A stretch of 64,000 bases of DNA from Pseudomonas sp. NKUCC02_KPG (lineage in GTDB: Bacteria; Pseudomonadota; Gammaproteobacteria; Pseudomonadales; Pseudomonadaceae), in assembly GCF_019345465.1 (NCBI RefSeq), contig NZ_JAHKRC010000003.1, forward strand, positions 248,001-312,000. Direction: 5' to 3'. Position 1 is the stretch's first letter. Every line of letters begins with the position of its first letter. The position numbers and the translations under genes were made by a program. The notes under the pieces are model-generated. The model worked only from the letters and a program-made list of their open reading frames with translations. It made no database searches and was not told where the DNA came from. Below are positions 27,811 to 36,092 of this stretch, one piece after another.

Positions 27811-30006
27811 ATGGAAATCAAGGTCAACTTTCTCGACAACCTCCGACTTGAAGCCAAGTTCGATGACTTCACCGTGGTTGCCGATCAGCCTATCCGTTAC
27901 AAGGGCGATGGTTCGGCTCCTGGTCCGTTCGATTACTTTCTCGCTTCGTCGGCGTTGTGCGCGGCTTACTTCGTTAAGTTGTACTGCGCGACCCGCAATA
28001 TTCCTACCGAGAATATCCGCCTCTCGCAGAACAACATTGTTGACCCCGAAAACCGCTACAACCAGATTTTCAAGATTCAGGTCGAGTTGCCTGCGGATAT
28101 CTCGGAGAAGGACCGTCAGGGCATCCTGCGCTCCATCGACCGCTGCACCGTGAAGAAGGTGGTGCAAGCCGGGCCCGAGTTTGTGATTGAAGAGGTGGAA
28201 AACCTCGACGCCGACGCTCAGGCGCTGCTGATGCCTTCAAGCGGTTCGGAGGCGGGTACTTATATTGCCGGCAAGGATCTGCCACTGGAGCAGACTATTG
28301 CCAATATGTCCGGCATTCTGGCTGGCCTGGGCATGAAGATTGAGATCGCGTCGTGGCGCAATATCGTGCCGAATGTGTGGTCGCTGCATATCCGCGATGC
28401 GCAATCCCCGATGTGCTTCACCAACGGCAAGGGTGCGACCAAGGAAGGCGCCCTGGCGTCGGCATTGGGCGAGTTTATCGAGCGGCTCAATTGCAACTTC
28501 TTCTACAACGACCAGTTCTGGGGCGAAGAGATCGCCAATGCCGAGTTTGTGCATTACCCCGAAGAGCGCTGGTTCAAGCCAGGGCGCAAGGATGAGCTGC
28601 CGCCCGAGATTCTCGATGCCCACTGCCTGAAGGTTTACAACCGCGAGGGCGAGTTGCGGGGCTCCCACCTGATCGATACCAACTCCGGCAATGAGGAGCG
28701 CGGTATCTGCTCGCTGCCGTTCGTGCGCCAGTCGGACGGTGAGGTGGTGTATTTCCCGTCCAACCTGATCGAAAACCTGTTTTTGAGCAACGGCATGAGC
28801 GCAGGCAATACCTTGGCCGAAGCCCAGGTGCAGTGTCTGTCGGAGATTTTTGAGCGTGCGGTCAAACGCGAAATCATCGAGGGCGAATTCGCCCTGCCGG
28901 ATGTGCCGCAAGAGGTGTTGGCCAAGTACCCGGGAATCGTGGCCGGTATCCAGGCGCTGGAAGAGCAGGGGTTCCCGGTGCTGGTCAAGGATGCGTCCCT
29001 GGGCGGTGAGTTCCCGGTGATGTGCGTCACCCTGATGAATCCACGCACTGGCGGTGTGTTCGCTTCATTCGGTGCGCACCCGAGCCTGGAAGTGGCACTG
29101 GAACGCAGCCTGACGGAGTTGTTGCAAGGCCGCAGTTTCGAAGGCCTCAACGATTTGCCTCAGCCGACCTTTGAAGGTCACGCGGTGACTGAGCCCAATA
29201 ACTTCGTCGAGCACTTTATCGACTCCAGCGGTGTGGTGTCGTGGCGCTTCTTCAGCTCGAAATCCGATTACGAATTCGTTGAGTGGGACTTCACGAGCCA
29301 GGGTGAAAACGCCAATAGCGAAGAGGCCGCAACCCTGTTCGGGATTCTCGAAGGCATGGGCAAGCAAGTGTACATGGCGGTATATGAGCATCTCGGCGCC
29401 AAGGCCTGCCGTATCCTGGTGCCGGACTATTCGGAAATCTATCCGGCCGACGACCTGATCTGGGATAACACCAACAAGGCGCTGTTCTTCCGTGCCGATA
29501 TCCTGAATCTGCATCGCCTGGATCTGGACGAGCTTAAAGGCCTGGTTGAGCGTCTGGTGGAAAGCGAGCTGGATGATTACACCGATATCACTACCTTGAT
29601 CGGCATCGAGTTTGACGACAACACCGCCTGGGGCCAGTTGACGATCCTGGAGTTGAAGCTGCTGATCTATCTCGCCCTGGAGCAATATGAAGAGGCGAAG
29701 GAAGCGGTGGAAATGTTCCTGCAGTACAACGACAACACGGTAGAGCGCGGCTTGTTCTACCAGGCCGTGAATGCTGTGCTGGAAATGAAGCTGGACGAAG
29801 ACCTGGAGCTGGAAGACTACGAAGCCAACTTTCGTCGCATGTTTGGCAACGATCGGATGGATGCCGCGATCGGGTCGGTGGAGAGCACCGTGCGCTTCCA
29901 TGGCTTGACGCCAACCAGCATGAAGCTCGAAGGGCTGGACAAGCATCTGCGCCTGATCGAGAGCTACAAGAAGCTGCACACGGCGCGGGCCAGGACCCAG
30001 GGTTGA
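27811..30006 (+). CDS. ycaO: OsmC-YcaO fusion protein (YcaO cyclodehydratase family)
   Basis: 731 residues. Residues 1-130 form an OsmC-like domain (YKGDGSAPGPFDYFLASSALCAAYFVKLYC, with a Cys in the expected central helix). Residues about 150-590 form the YcaO ATP-dependent cyclodehydratase/phosphotransferase domain, with the ATP-binding pair SALGEFIERLNC and QCLSEIFERAVKRE. A helical, TPR-like C-terminal part (ILELKLLIYLALEQYEEAKEAVEMFL) matches the E. coli YcaO architecture. E. coli YcaO acts with RimO in beta-methylthiolation of ribosomal protein S12. No precursor peptide, dehydrogenase or maturation gene lies nearby, so a stand-alone housekeeping role is likelier than natural-product synthesis. 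A terminator follows at 30182-30206. Confidence 0.88.
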   Translation: MEIKVNFLDNLRLEAKFDDFTVVADQPIRYKGDGSAPGPFDYFLASSALCAAYFVKLYCATRNIPTENIRLSQNNIVDPENRYNQIFKIQVELPADISEKDRQGILRSIDRCTVKKVVQAGPEFVIEEVENLDADAQALLMPSSGSEAGTYIAGKDLPLEQTIANMSGILAGLGMKIEIASWRNIVPNVWSLHIRDAQSPMCFTNGKGATKEGALASALGEFIERLNCNFFYNDQFWGEEIANAEFVHYPEERWFKPGRKDELPPEILDAHCLKVYNREGELRGSHLIDTNSGNEERGICSLPFVRQSDGEVVYFPSNLIENLFLSNGMSAGNTLAEAQVQCLSEIFERAVKREIIEGEFALPDVPQEVLAKYPGIVAGIQALEEQGFPVLVKDASLGGEFPVMCVTLMNPRTGGVFASFGAHPSLEVALERSLTELLQGRSFEGLNDLPQPTFEGHAVTEPNNFVEHFIDSSGVVSWRFFSSKSDYEFVEWDFTSQGENANSEEAATLFGILEGMGKQVYMAVYEHLGAKACRILVPDYSEIYPADDLIWDNTNKALFFRADILNLHRLDLDELKGLVERLVESELDDYTDITTLIGIEFDDNTAWGQLTILELKLLIYLALEQYEEAKEAVEMFLQYNDNTVERGLFYQAVNAVLEMKLDEDLELEDYEANFRRMFGNDRMDAAIGSVESTVRFHGLTPTSMKLEGLDKHLRLIESYKKLHTARARTQG

Positions 30007-30061
30007 TGGCGTTGGCCAAAAAGCACCTCGACCGGGTAATGCCCGTCAGTCAATAAGTGCT

Positions 30062-30148
30062 GTGGGAGCGGGGTTGCTCGCGATTGGAACGGCCCGGTGT
30101 GACTGTCTTGCCGTGTCGCTTTCATCGCGAGCAAGCCCGCTCCCGCAC
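30062..30148. repeat. Inverted pair of REP sequences
   Basis: GTGGGAGCGGGGTTGCTCGCGA (30062-30083) faces its complement TCGCGAGCAAGCCCGCTCCCGCAC (30125-30148). This is the common P. fluorescens-group REP core. Further units lie at 32172-32241 and 40599-40680. Confidence 0.88.
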
Positions 30149-30181
30149 GGGTTCAAGTTTCTGCGCTGGACTGACAAGCAA

Positions 30182-30206
30182 AAGCACCTGAGGGTGCTTT
30201 TTTGTT
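30182..30206 (+). terminator. Rho-independent terminator after osmC-ycaO
   Basis: AAAGCACC TGAG GGTGCTTT followed by TTTTG on the plus strand: a short stem and a T-run, placed beyond the REP pair and before the response-regulator gene. Confidence 0.75.
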
Positions 30207-30336
30207 TTCTGCTGTCGTGGTGAAGCACCCGTATCGGTGCTTAACTGCTCCTCTATACGGGTATCAGACGCTAAGTGGATTTCCCTGCAGATCAGGCTTG
30301 AAATTGCCTTGGCGGCCCCTTATTTGAGCGCTTTCC

Positions 30337-32127
30337 ATGTCCAACATACCTGCCACACTGCTGATCGTTGATGATGACGTTCAGATCCGCTCACTGCTCG
30401 AAGGCTTGTTGCAAGAACAGGGTTATCGCACGCTGACTGCCGGCTCGGGTGAACAGGCCCTGGCCACGGTCGCTCAACAGCCTCCGGACTTGATCCTGCT
30501 CGACGCCACGATGCCCGGTATTGACGGCTATCAGGTGGCCCGTCGACTCAAGGCGAATGCATCTACGGCCAATATCCCCATCATCATGCTGTCGGGCCAG
30601 GGCGAGCAGAGCGCCCGTCTTCTGGGGCTTGAGGCGGGTGCCGAGGACTTTCTGTGCAAGCCGGTCGCCAGTGACGAACTGTGGTTGCGGGTACGCAATC
30701 TGCTGCGGCTCAAGGCGTTTGGCGACCATCGGGCGGTGCATACCCTGATGCTTGAGCAGCAGCTGGAAAAACGCACCAGCGACCTGGAGCGTTTTCGCTC
30801 TGCGATGGGGACCGATGAGCGGCTGCTTAAAATGGCCAATTACGACCCGCTGACCGGCTTGCCCAATCGCGACCTGTTCTACACCACCCTGCAGATGGGG
30901 CTGACTCAGGCTGCGTTGCGGGGTTGGCAGCTGGCCGTGGTTACGATCGGCCTGAACGATTTCAAGAACATCAACCTGACCTGGGGCCATTTGATGGGGG
31001 ACAAGGTGCTGGCAGAGTTCAGCCAGCGATTGTCCAATTGCCTCAATGTCAGTGACACCCTGGGACGGATGGATGGCGACGAACTTGCGCTGATCCTGAT
31101 GATCCGCAAAGGCCAGGCAGGCCCCAGACAGATGGTTGACCGCATCCGCGAGGTGCTGCGTGATCCATTCAAGTTGCATGGCCATGACACACCGATGACG
31201 GCCAGTTACGGGATTGCCCTGTACCCGGACGATGGCGCCGAGGCGCACCGCCTGATCAAGCATGCAAATACGGCCATGGGGCTCGCCAAGCAGGCGGGTA
31301 AAGACACATACCGTTTTTACACGGCACAAATGAACGTCGAGGTCATGGCTCGTCAGGAACTTGAAACCGCATTGCGCGATGCGGTTCACAAGCAGGCGTT
31401 CGAGGTGTATTACCAACCGAAGATAGGCCTGGCAGACGGTCGGATCTGCGGTGTGGAAGCACTGTTGCGCTGGCACCGGCCGGGGCATGCCGCTGTTTCT
31501 CCGGCGGTTTTCGTGCCGCTGCTGGAAACCCTCGGGCTGATATCCCGGGTGGGCCAGTGGGTGATCGACCGCGTGTGCAGCCAGATTGCCCAATGGCAGC
31601 GCTCAGGCCTGGGGGCGCTGCAAGTGGCAGTGAATGTGTCGGCGCAACAGATTTGCGAAGGCGATCTGGTCAATGATATCGAGCGCTCCCTCAAGGCCCA
31701 TCAGCTCGACCCCCATTTGCTTGAGGTGGAGCTGACCGAGGGCTCGCTGATGGAGAACACGCCCCATACTGTCAGCAGTTTGCTGACACTGAGGGACATC
31801 GGCGTGAAAATCTCCATCGACGACTTTGGCACCGGTTATTCGAGCCTTGCGTACCTGAGCCGTTTCCCCATCGACACGCTCAAAATCGATATCGCGTTTA
31901 TCCGTGAAGTCACCTTCAGCCCTCAGGATGCTGCCATTGCGCGTACGATTATCGAGCTGGCTCACAGCCTTGGCCTGCAAGTCATCGCTGAAGGTGTGGA
32001 GACCCGTGAGCAACTTGAGTTTTTGACGAAAAACGGTTGCAATCAGGTGCAGGGTTATCTCTTTTGCAGGCCTCTGCCGTCGGTGGAGCTGGAAGCGCTT
32101 TTGCGCGAACCGCGCTGTTTTATTTGA
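30337..32127 (+). CDS. REC-GGDEF-EAL response regulator, probable c-di-GMP phosphodiesterase
   Basis: 596 residues. The receiver domain (residues 8-125) has the acidic pair LLIVDDDVQ, phospho-acceptor Asp in LILLDATMPG, and the Lys in LCKPVAS. A GGDEF domain (about 165-325) begins NYDPLTGLPNRDLF but its signature reads RMDGDELAL, so the first Gly is Asp and Phe is Leu: probably no cyclase activity. The EAL domain (about 340-590) keeps the catalytic set: VEALLRW, VAVNVSAQ, VELTEGSLM, IDDFGTGYSSLAYL, LKIDIAFI and EGVET. It should hydrolyse c-di-GMP under control of an unknown sensor kinase; no kinase is adjacent. It stands alone, with REP elements on both sides. Confidence 0.9.
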   Translation: MSNIPATLLIVDDDVQIRSLLEGLLQEQGYRTLTAGSGEQALATVAQQPPDLILLDATMPGIDGYQVARRLKANASTANIPIIMLSGQGEQSARLLGLEAGAEDFLCKPVASDELWLRVRNLLRLKAFGDHRAVHTLMLEQQLEKRTSDLERFRSAMGTDERLLKMANYDPLTGLPNRDLFYTTLQMGLTQAALRGWQLAVVTIGLNDFKNINLTWGHLMGDKVLAEFSQRLSNCLNVSDTLGRMDGDELALILMIRKGQAGPRQMVDRIREVLRDPFKLHGHDTPMTASYGIALYPDDGAEAHRLIKHANTAMGLAKQAGKDTYRFYTAQMNVEVMARQELETALRDAVHKQAFEVYYQPKIGLADGRICGVEALLRWHRPGHAAVSPAVFVPLLETLGLISRVGQWVIDRVCSQIAQWQRSGLGALQVAVNVSAQQICEGDLVNDIERSLKAHQLDPHLLEVELTEGSLMENTPHTVSSLLTLRDIGVKISIDDFGTGYSSLAYLSRFPIDTLKIDIAFIREVTFSPQDAAIARTIIELAHSLGLQVIAEGVETREQLEFLTKNGCNQVQGYLFCRPLPSVELEALLREPRCFI

Positions 32128-32171
32128 TGTTGAGACGGCTCGGGTTCCGATCGTTGAAGAGTGGCGCCTGT

Positions 32172-32241
32172 ATCGCAGGCAAGCCAGCTCTCACAGGACT
32201 AAGGTGTTCACACAACAGTGTGGGAGCGGGCTTGCTCGCGA
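32172..32241. repeat. Degenerate inverted REP pair
   Basis: ATCGCAGGCAAGCCAGCTCTCACAG (left, diverged) faces CAGTGTGGGAGCGGGCTTGCTCGCGATGG (right, canonical) in the gap between the EAL gene and the convergent MocR-type gene. Confidence 0.8.
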
Positions 32242-32277
32242 TGGCATCACCGCGTTTTGCCTCTGTTTCCACAGGTT

Positions 32278-33696
32278 CTAACCGGCAGGCTTGAGCAGCG
32301 CCAGGATCCGCTCGCCCAGTATTTCGGCACTGGCCTGGGACGCGATGTTGGCAAACCCCAGCAGCAGACCCGAAGGTTTTTCCCCCTGCAGGCTCCACTC
32401 GCTCAGCGCTTCGGCAAAGAGCCCGTCCTGGCGCATGCGCTCCACCAGTTGCCAATCCGGCTGCTGGCCTTCAAGGCGCAGGATCAGGTGCATGCCCCCC
32501 GGGTTGGCATCAATGCGCACGCGAGTCCCCAGCACGTTTTGTAGCCCGATCATGGTAAACGCCCTGCGCTCGCTATAAAGCTTGCGCATGCGCTGGATAT
32601 GCCGGGCGAAATGGCCTTCAGTCATGAACGTCGCGACGATGGCCTGGGTCAGTTCCGGGCAACCGCTGCGAAAGGTCTGGCTGGCCTGTTGAAAGCATTC
32701 AACCTGGGCTTGGGGTACCACCACATAAGCCAGGCGCAGCCCCGGAAACAGCACTTTGCTGAACGTGCCGCTGTAGAGCACCCGTCCATCACGGTCTAGG
32801 CTTTTGAGTGCGGGCAGCGGGCGGCTGACGTAGCGGTATTCGCCGTCGTAATCGTCCTCGATGATCCATGCCTGTTGCCGGCTGGCCCAGGCCAGCAGCT
32901 CCAGTCTGCGGGACAGCGATAGCGATACGCACAAGGGGCTTTGATGGGCGGGTGTGACGACGGCCGCCTGGGCGTGCAGCGCCTCGCTTCCCTGTGCAGG
33001 CAGCTGCATGCCGTCATGATCGACCGGCAGGGCCACGGTCTGGATCTGCAGTTGCTCCAGTAACTGGCGGGTCGGCGGGTAGCCGGGGTCTTCAATCAAT
33101 ACCCTGTCACCGGCCTTGAGCAGAGCATGGGCGATCAGCGACAACGTGTCGCGGTAGCCGGCTGTGATGAAGACTTGGGCGGCAGAGCAGGCGATACCGC
33201 GGGAAACCTGCAGGTAAGTGGCAATGGCCGTACGCAATGATTGCAGGCCGTGAGCCGACGGGTTGGCCATGTCCTGGGCACGGGTGCTGCGCACGCATCG
33301 CGCGCCGATTTGTGCCCATACCTTTTTGGGAAAGGCGTCCAGCGCTGGCAGGCCCATCTGGAAGGGCAGTGTCTCGGGCTGGTGCCTCACGGGCGGGCTT
33401 GACTCGGGGGGGCGGGTGGCGAGTGCTGGTTTGATCGTGATGTCCGGCGTCACGATGGTTCCTGCCTGGCCGCGGGCTTGCAAGTAGCCCTCTGAGGTCA
33501 GAAGCGAATACGCCGTATCGATGGTGCCCCTGGCCAGTCCCAGTTCCTTGGCCAGGGCTCGGGCTGCAGGCACTCGCTCTCCGGGGGCCAGCAGGCCGTT
33601 GGCAATGGCTTCCCGAAAGCGCCAGTAGAGTTGCCGGTAAATGGGTTCGCTGGTGTCCGGATCAAGAGGGGAGAAGTGTGGAATGGGGGTTTTCAT
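32278..33696 (-). CDS. MocR/PdxR-type transcriptional regulator (GntR-aminotransferase fusion)
   Basis: 472 residues. The N-terminal GntR winged helix (about 15-85) reads PIYRQLYWRFREAIANGLL, GERVPAARALAKELGLARGTID and LLTSEGYLQARGQAGT. The C-terminal fold-type I aminotransferase domain (110-465) has ITAGYRDTLSLIAHALL, IEDPGYPPTRQLL, DDYDGEYRY and the PLP-binding Lys in YSGTFSKVLFPGLRLAY. MocR regulators bind PLP and usually control divergent neighbours. The divergent gene here is an AhpD-like protein 132 bases away, a common regulator-target pair, which suggests it is the target. PdxR, GabR or taurine-type ligand specificity cannot be told. Confidence 0.88.
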   Translation of the reverse strand: MKTPIPHFSPLDPDTSEPIYRQLYWRFREAIANGLLAPGERVPAARALAKELGLARGTIDTAYSLLTSEGYLQARGQAGTIVTPDITIKPALATRPPESSPPVRHQPETLPFQMGLPALDAFPKKVWAQIGARCVRSTRAQDMANPSAHGLQSLRTAIATYLQVSRGIACSAAQVFITAGYRDTLSLIAHALLKAGDRVLIEDPGYPPTRQLLEQLQIQTVALPVDHDGMQLPAQGSEALHAQAAVVTPAHQSPLCVSLSLSRRLELLAWASRQQAWIIEDDYDGEYRYVSRPLPALKSLDRDGRVLYSGTFSKVLFPGLRLAYVVVPQAQVECFQQASQTFRSGCPELTQAIVATFMTEGHFARHIQRMRKLYSERRAFTMIGLQNVLGTRVRIDANPGGMHLILRLEGQQPDWQLVERMRQDGLFAEALSEWSLQGEKPSGLLLGFANIASQASAEILGERILALLKPAG

Positions 33697-33828
33697 GGTG
33701 TTCCCTTGTGCCTGATCCCAGAGCTGGACAGATCATGGCCTGGTGATAAAGCCAAATCTTGGCTCTTTTTGACAGGGCCAAGAAACCCCACTATGGCGCC
33801 ACTCAAACTGTCAATGCAAGGGCACGTC

Positions 33829-34278
33829 ATGAACCAGCGTATCGATTATTCCAAGGCTTCACCCGAGGGCTACAAAGTCTTTGGCGGGGTGTACGGGTAT
33901 GTGCAAAACAGCGGATTGCCCAAGGTACTGATTGATCTGGTGTATCTGCGGGTTTCGCAAATCAACGGCTGCGCCTACTGCATCGATATGCACTCACGGG
34001 ATCTGCTCAAGTCCGGCCTGAGCGTCGAAAAGCTGGTACTGGTGCCGGTGTGGCGCGAGGCAGGCGAGTTGTTCACGACCCGTGAGCGGGTGGCCCTCGC
34101 CTGGGCCGAAACGGTCACGCTTGTCGCGCAAACCGGGATCCCGGATGCGGACTACCAGAGCGCGGCCGCCGAGTTCAGCGACAAGGAGCTGGCGGACCTG
34201 ACCTATGGCATCGGCCTGATGAATGCCTATAACCGGTTTGGCGTGGCCTTTCGCTTAAAGCCTGCGGCGGCGGTGTGA
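33829..34278 (+). CDS. AhpD-like carboxymuconolactone decarboxylase family protein
   Basis: 149 residues from ATG 33829-33831 with AAGGG upstream; the frame stays open to 33631 but that would cross the divergent regulator's leader. The alkylhydroperoxidase D core is LVYLRVSQINGCAYCIDMHSRDL, with the redox pair C-x-x-C and the following His (about residues 46-52), then TTRERVALAWAETVTL and LTYGIGLMNAYNRFGVAF. Such proteins act as small antioxidant thiol peroxidases or decarboxylases. Divergent from a MocR-type regulator, likely its controller. Confidence 0.88.
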   Translation: MNQRIDYSKASPEGYKVFGGVYGYVQNSGLPKVLIDLVYLRVSQINGCAYCIDMHSRDLLKSGLSVEKLVLVPVWREAGELFTTRERVALAWAETVTLVAQTGIPDADYQSAAAEFSDKELADLTYGIGLMNAYNRFGVAFRLKPAAAV

Positions 34279-34289
34279 CGTTGTTGTCC

Positions 34290-34341
34290 TGTAGCCGCTG
34301 AGGAGCGTAGCGAGGCTGCGATCGATCATGAAGCGGGCGCA
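34290..34341. repeat. REP-like unit (second family)
   Basis: CTGTAGCCGCTGAGGAGCGTAGCGAGGCTGCGATCGATCATGAAGCGG resembles the right arm at 53371-53411 and, inverted, the unit at 27621-27690. It lies downstream of the AhpD-like gene. The 195 bases between it and tpsB are AT-rich and could hold the tpsB promoter. Confidence 0.65.
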
Positions 34342-34538
34342 AACTGGGAACACGCGGCATGTCTGATTAATCGAGGGCGCAGCCTGAAGCCTCTTCAATG
34401 GCAATTTAACTACATTTTGTAACTTTAATTTTATATTTGAAATAATACGAATTGTGCGTTGTCACAGTGATGAAAGCCCTGCGAGCTGTTTTTTCAGGGC
34501 CCTGAATCGCCTTCAAGGCGTTTTGAGGATCTCGTGTG

Positions 34539-36092
34539 ATGGCGCTTCTCCTGATCAGGTCCCGGTGTTTTACCCTGGCGCGAATCCTGTGTTCGCTGTG
34601 TCTGTGCTCCTCTGCGCTGGACGCGGCCGAAGGGGGGCAGCCCGGTCAGGAGGTCCTGCGCCTTCAGCAGCAACAACAAAGGGCCGTGCAGCAACTGCAA
34701 CTGGAGCAGCGTCGGCGGCAACTTCAGCGCACGGGTTCCGGCGCACAGTCCTCAGTGACGCCAGAGCCTGTGCTCACCGCGCAAGATGTGGACTGCTGGC
34801 CGATCCAAGGGGTACGGCTGGCCGGTGTCACCCTGTTCCGCCCCGCAGTGCTGGAGGCACGGATCAAGCCCATCTTGGCGCCGTGCATGGGTATCAACCG
34901 GATCAATCACCTGCTGGCCGAAATCACCCGCCTGTACGTCGAGGCCGGTTACATCGCCGCCCGTCCATACCTGGGCAGCACTCCTTCTGCCGGGCAACCG
35001 CTGGATATCCGGGTCGACGAAGGCTATGTCGAAACGATCGAACTGGCTGACCAAAGCCTGCCTTTGTCGTTACGCACGGCATTCCCCGCCATGCTGGGTG
35101 CGCCGCTGAACCTGCGTGATCTGGAACAGGGGCTGGACCAGATCAACCGGCTGCGCTCGGTGGACGTCACGGCGGATATCGCGCCCGGCAGCGTGCAGGG
35201 GGCTTCGCGGATCATTCTTCGTTCAAGCGCCGACGAGCCCCATTGGGGGCTGGACCTGAACCTGGATAATCTTGGCAGCATCGCCACCGGCCGTGATCGC
35301 AAGGTGATCGGCTTGAGTCTGGACAGCCCGTTGCAGCTCAACGACGCGCTCAACCTGGGCTTCAGCGAGACCCTCAACCACGGGCCGCGCTTCAGCCGCA
35401 GCAACAGCCTGTTCTATTCGGTGCCTTACGGTTACTGGACCTTGAGTGCATTCGCCAGCCATATCGAGTACCGCGCGCCGATCAAACTCAGTACCACCAC
35501 ACTCTATGGCAGCGGTCGGACCGATCAGCTCAGCTTGCGTGCGGACCGCGTGCTGTGGCGCGACCAGGGCCATCAACTGAGCGCCCATCTGCAGTTGACC
35601 CGCAAGGCGGTCGACACCTACCTGCAAAAGGCCCGGCTGGGCATCCAGAGTCCGACACTTACGGTGGCCGAGGCCGGTTTCAATCTGTTCTGGCAGGACG
35701 CTGCGGTGTGGAATCTGGACGTGACTTATGCCCAGGGCCTGAGCTGGCTAGGGGCAGACCGTGACCGCGATCGGGTGCGGAGCAACCTGCCCAAAGCGCA
35801 ATTCGGTGCGTACCGCGCCAACCTCATTCAATGGCGCAACGGCCAGTTATACGGGCAGCCCTGGCAGTGGCAGAGCCAATTGACGCTGCAATACAGCCCC
35901 GACCCGTTGCCCGCCATCGAGCAACTGCTGGGCACCGACGACTCGGCGGTTCGCGGCTATCGCGACAACAGCGCCTCCGGTGCCATCGGCGCAGTCTGGC
36001 GCAACACGCTTTACGTGCCGCTGCGTAACGATCTGCCTATCCGCATCACCCCCCGCATCGGCCTGGACAACGGCTGGGTCAAATCCGGGTAG
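34539..36092 (+). pseudogene. Truncated TpsB/FhaC-ShlB-type two-partner-secretion transporter
   Basis: 517 codons from ATG 34539 (GAGGA nine bases upstream; GTG 34536 also possible). Signal peptide, Gln/Arg-rich linker (LRLQQQQQRAVQQLQLEQRRR), a POTRA domain (about 80-165: IQGVRLAGVTLF, YVEAGYIAARPYL, VDEGYVETIEL) and the beta-barrel, with strand motifs GLDLNLDNLGS, RSNSLFYSVPYGYWTLS and QLLGTDDSAVRGYRDNS. TpsB proteins secrete a large TpsA partner across the outer membrane. The frame ends abruptly after PRIGLDNGWVKSG, roughly 80-90 residues before the usual C-terminal strands. Directly after it the DNA is TpsA sequence. The barrel is incomplete, so I judge it non-functional. Confidence 0.85.
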
